From Methanoregula sp. (GTDB lineage Archaea > Halobacteriota > Methanomicrobia > Methanomicrobiales > Methanospirillaceae), in assembly GCA_028711405.1 (NCBI GenBank), contig JAQTSH010000085.1, positions 1-6,861 on the forward strand: a stretch of DNA of 6,861 nucleotides, given 5' to 3'. Shown one piece after another: positions 5,406-6,861 of this stretch. The translations under genes were made by a program, and so were the position numbers. Under the pieces are notes generated by a model. The model searched no databases. It saw only the letters and a program-made list of their open reading frames with translations, and was not told where the DNA came from. How positions within the stretch are numbered: position 1 is the stretch's first letter; each line of letters opens with the position of its first letter.

Positions 5406-5959
5406 GGATCCTCTCCATCCATGCCAGCCGCATGTGGTACCACGCGACGCAGAAGACGAAGATGGCTGAACCCGCCCCTACTACAGAAGATACCATGACC
5501 GAATGCGTCGTGCTCTTCTGTTGTATTGAGAAACTCGATGAGAAGAATCCGGGTCACGTGATCAGCAGCGCAGCACAGAACGTCGTGAAGCGGCTGGAAA
5601 AACTCAATGTCAGAAAAGTGCTGATTTATCCGTACGCTCACTTGACAAGCTCACTCGGTTCGCCCCAGGTCGCGCTCACCATTCTCAAAGGGCTGGGAGA
5701 AGCACTCACCGAAGAACAGATTGAAGTGAAGCGGGCGCCGTTCGGCTGGTATAAGGAGTTTGAAATCCGGGGCAAAGGGCACCCCCTGGCAGATCTCTCC
5801 ATGACTATCTGCCCGTATGAAGGGACTGAATGCGACTTCACGTGCCCGTACTGCCATCACCCGTTCAAGGAAGCGGATGCAGTACATGTCTGCCAGCAGG
5901 CAGCTGAATGCACAGCAGCTTGTTCCGGCAAACCGGTAACAACCGGAGAGATGAGATGA
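5402..5959 (+). CDS. free-standing archaeal threonyl-tRNA editing-domain protein with cysteine-rich tail
   Basis: Residues 1-133 of 185 match the archaeal N-terminal editing domain of threonyl-tRNA synthetase (a D-aminoacyl-tRNA deacylase fold), which removes serine from Ser-tRNA-Thr. Signature stretches are the N-terminal MRILSIHASR, VEKVDEKNP-like IEKLDEKNP, YPYAHLTSSLG with H80, and APFGWYKEFEI with Y117 and K118, then KGHPLADLS. The glutamate expected in PLAELS is D131 here, a conservative change near the active site. No catalytic or anticodon-binding synthetase domain follows. Instead residues 134-185 carry seven cysteines: C137, C144, C148, C151, C164, C170 and C174. ECDFTCPYCHHP resembles a metal or Fe-S site. 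The protein overlaps metX and the next gene by 4 bases each, so it is tightly translation-coupled. It may be a trans-editing factor; whether a full-length ThrRS exists elsewhere is unknown. Confidence 0.85.
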   Translation: MRILSIHASRMWYHATQKTKMAEPAPTTEDTMTECVVLFCCIEKLDEKNPGHVISSAAQNVVKRLEKLNVRKVLIYPYAHLTSSLGSPQVALTILKGLGEALTEEQIEVKRAPFGWYKEFEIRGKGHPLADLSMTICPYEGTECDFTCPYCHHPFKEADAVHVCQQAAECTAACSGKPVTTGEMR

Positions 5960-6438
5960 CCGACATACCAGTAACACCAAAAAAAGCGCTCATCGTCCTT
6001 GGGTGTCCGGAGGCACCGGCACAACAGGCGCTCGCGTTTCATGTAGCACACAACCTGAAAACAAGAGGTTCAGAGGTCCTTATCGCAGGTAATCCCTCCG
6101 TCCTCAACCTCCTGAAAGTTTCGGATCCGGAGAACCATTACATCACAAATACGATGGTCCTTGAAAAGTGCATCGCCGAAGTGGTCGAGAAAAAACGGGA
6201 CTGCGATCTCTGCGTGGTCTTTGCGCACAATGATGCGGCTATCGCCTACGCGGCAACGATGCGTTACCTGTTACCGGAACGAAGGCTGGTTGTGATTGTC
6301 TTTGGAAAAGATCCCGGACCGCTCGAAGCCGAGATAAACTTCCCCTGCGAGAAGATTGTCGACAAAGCGGTACACAACCCGATGCAGTTGAAGAGAAAGA
6401 TAAACGAGGTGTTCGGATGGGCTGTATCGAGAACCTGA
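5956..6438 (+). CDS. DUF1890 family protein
   Basis: This 160-residue protein resembles the methanogen family DUF1890, whose function is unknown to me. It alternates strand and helix like a Rossmann-type fold: KKALIVLGCPEAP at 9-21, SEVLIAGNPSVLNLL at 39-53, CDLCVVFAHNDAA at 83-95, and RLVVIVFGKDPGPLEAE at 110-126. Cysteines at 17 (GCPE), 72, 83, 86 and 131 could bind metal or take part in redox or sulfur chemistry, but no known catalytic motif is clear. The start at 5956 is chosen because GGAG (5945-5948) lies 7 bases upstream and ATGA overlaps the preceding stop; an in-frame ATG at 5908 would reach far into the previous gene. The 3' end overlaps the DUF1894 gene by 22 bases, so the two are probably made together and may form a complex. 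Confidence 0.8.
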   Translation: MTDIPVTPKKALIVLGCPEAPAQQALAFHVAHNLKTRGSEVLIAGNPSVLNLLKVSDPENHYITNTMVLEKCIAEVVEKKRDCDLCVVFAHNDAAIAYAATMRYLLPERRLVVIVFGKDPGPLEAEINFPCEKIVDKAVHNPMQLKRKINEVFGWAVSRT

Positions 6439-6707
6439 AATACGAGATGATCCTTCCGCTTGGGGCGTCATTCAAGGAGTGCCGGGAATATGCAGAAAAG
6501 AATTTTACCGAGGTCTGGTATGTTGATCCCGGCTATAAGCTCTTTGACGAGTACATCATCGGTCTTCCGCCCATCGCCCTCGGTATTGACGAGGGTAAAA
6601 AGATCATCTTTCCCTATACAAAACCCTGTCATGGAACCTACCTGCTCCGGATTGAAGATGCTGATGAGGTAGAGCGGGTACGAAAGACGGCGAGAAAGAA
6701 AAAATAA
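6417..6707 (+). CDS. DUF1894 family protein
   Basis: This 96-residue protein resembles the small methanogen family DUF1894, of unknown function, which I recall being found beside DUF1890. Landmarks are MGCIENLKYEMILPLGASFKEC at the start, an aromatic-rich middle (EVWYVDPGYKLFDEYIIGLPPIALG), and IIFPYTKPCHGTYLLRI near residues 63-79. It ends in a strongly basic tail (RVRKTARKKK) that could contact RNA or another polyanion; that is inference. Cysteines are at 3, 22 and 71. There are no membrane segments. GAGGTG (6406-6411) lies 5 bases before the ATG and is the best Shine-Dalgarno in the window; it sits inside the preceding gene. Confidence 0.8.
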   Translation: MGCIENLKYEMILPLGASFKECREYAEKNFTEVWYVDPGYKLFDEYIIGLPPIALGIDEGKKIIFPYTKPCHGTYLLRIEDADEVERVRKTARKKK

Positions 6708-6726
6708 TAATGGGTGAAATCACTTC

Positions 6727-6861
6727 ATGAAGAACCAATGGCTGGTCCGATATTCTGAAATATTCTTAAAATCCGATCCGGTGCGCCGGCAGTGGGAGAA
6801 CGTCCTCATCGCGAATATTCGTGAGGTGATGCCGGATGTCCATGTGCGAAATGAGCGGGGC
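6727..6861 (+). CDS. thiI: probable tRNA 4-thiouridine synthase ThiI, N-terminal fragment
   Basis: The frame opens at ATG 6727 and runs past the right edge, giving 45 residues. The opening (WLVRYSEIFLKSDPVRRQWENVLIANIREVMPD) matches the ThiI N-terminal ferredoxin-like start, normally a VRYGEIxLKG stretch followed by R, a hydrophobic helix and NI. Here the usual RYGE glycine is a serine and the usual lysine-glycine is KS. ThiI adenylates and thiolates U8 of tRNA. The THUMP and ATP-pyrophosphatase domains lie outside the window, so the name rests on a short stretch. GGGTGA (6712-6717) is a ribosome binding site with 9-base spacing. The gene starts 19 bases after DUF1894 and probably belongs to the same operon. 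Confidence 0.7.
   Translation, partial: MKNQWLVRYSEIFLKSDPVRRQWENVLIANIREVMPDVHVRNERG

Noticed and set aside
6710..6730. Six-codon ORF (MGEITS) whose stop overlaps the thiI ATG
   Set aside because: It would start on the bases used as the thiI ribosome binding site and is too short to support.
1..6861. CRISPR arrays, insertion sequences, attachment sites or other mobile-element marks
   Set aside because: No regularly spaced repeats, transposase or integrase genes, or terminal repeats were found. The tRNA-Cys 3' end is not duplicated elsewhere in the window as far as I can see.

Overview
The window looks like chromosomal DNA of a methanogenic archaeon, most likely of the order Methanomicrobiales (Methanoregula-like). 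The reasons are an archaeal tRNA-Cys without an encoded CCA end, a Sep-tRNA:Cys-tRNA synthase (restricted largely to methanogens and relatives), an archaea-specific threonyl-tRNA editing domain, the methanogen families DUF1890 and DUF1894, GGAG/GAGGTG-type ribosome binding sites, and moderate GC content. The genus is inference.

Layout. Bases 1-850 hold no gene I can name. The left edge may carry the first codons of a leftward gene preceded by two perfect palindromes. Bases 264-797 contain three leftward open segments that could be small ORFs or one decayed gene. A TATA-like box and a cluster of TTCAC/GTGAA repeats precede the rightward genes. The rest is coding and rightward: tRNA-Cys(GCA) at 854-925, pscS (SepCysS) at 1002-2366, metY (O-acetylhomoserine sulfhydrylase) at 2526-3821, metX (homoserine O-acetyltransferase with two C-terminal CBS domains) at 3915-5405, a free-standing tRNA-Thr editing-domain protein with a cysteine-rich tail at 5402-5959, DUF1890 at 5956-6438, DUF1894 at 6417-6707, and the first 45 codons of a probable thiI at 6727 to the right edge. 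The genes from metX to DUF1894 overlap end to start, so they are almost certainly one operon. thiI follows after only 19 bases.

How the genes fit together. The theme is sulfur insertion and tRNA. SepCysS converts phosphoseryl-tRNA-Cys to Cys-tRNA-Cys, and its tRNA substrate is encoded just upstream. MetX and MetY activate homoserine and sulfhydrylate it to homocysteine, the methionine precursor. ThiI puts sulfur into tRNA as 4-thiouridine. The editing-domain protein probably deacylates Ser-tRNA-Thr. The DUF1890/DUF1894 pair has no function I can assign.

Most interesting are: (1) the 76-base tRNA-Cys/pscS spacer, with a 14-bp interrupted hairpin starting at the base after the tRNA, a second overlapping hairpin, and an upstream ORF with its own ribosome binding site and a Cys codon that overlaps the pscS start; (2) the editing-domain protein, whose tail has a radical-SAM-like CX3CX2C within seven cysteines; (3) the CBS pair on MetX; and (4) the possible decayed leftward gene at 264-797.
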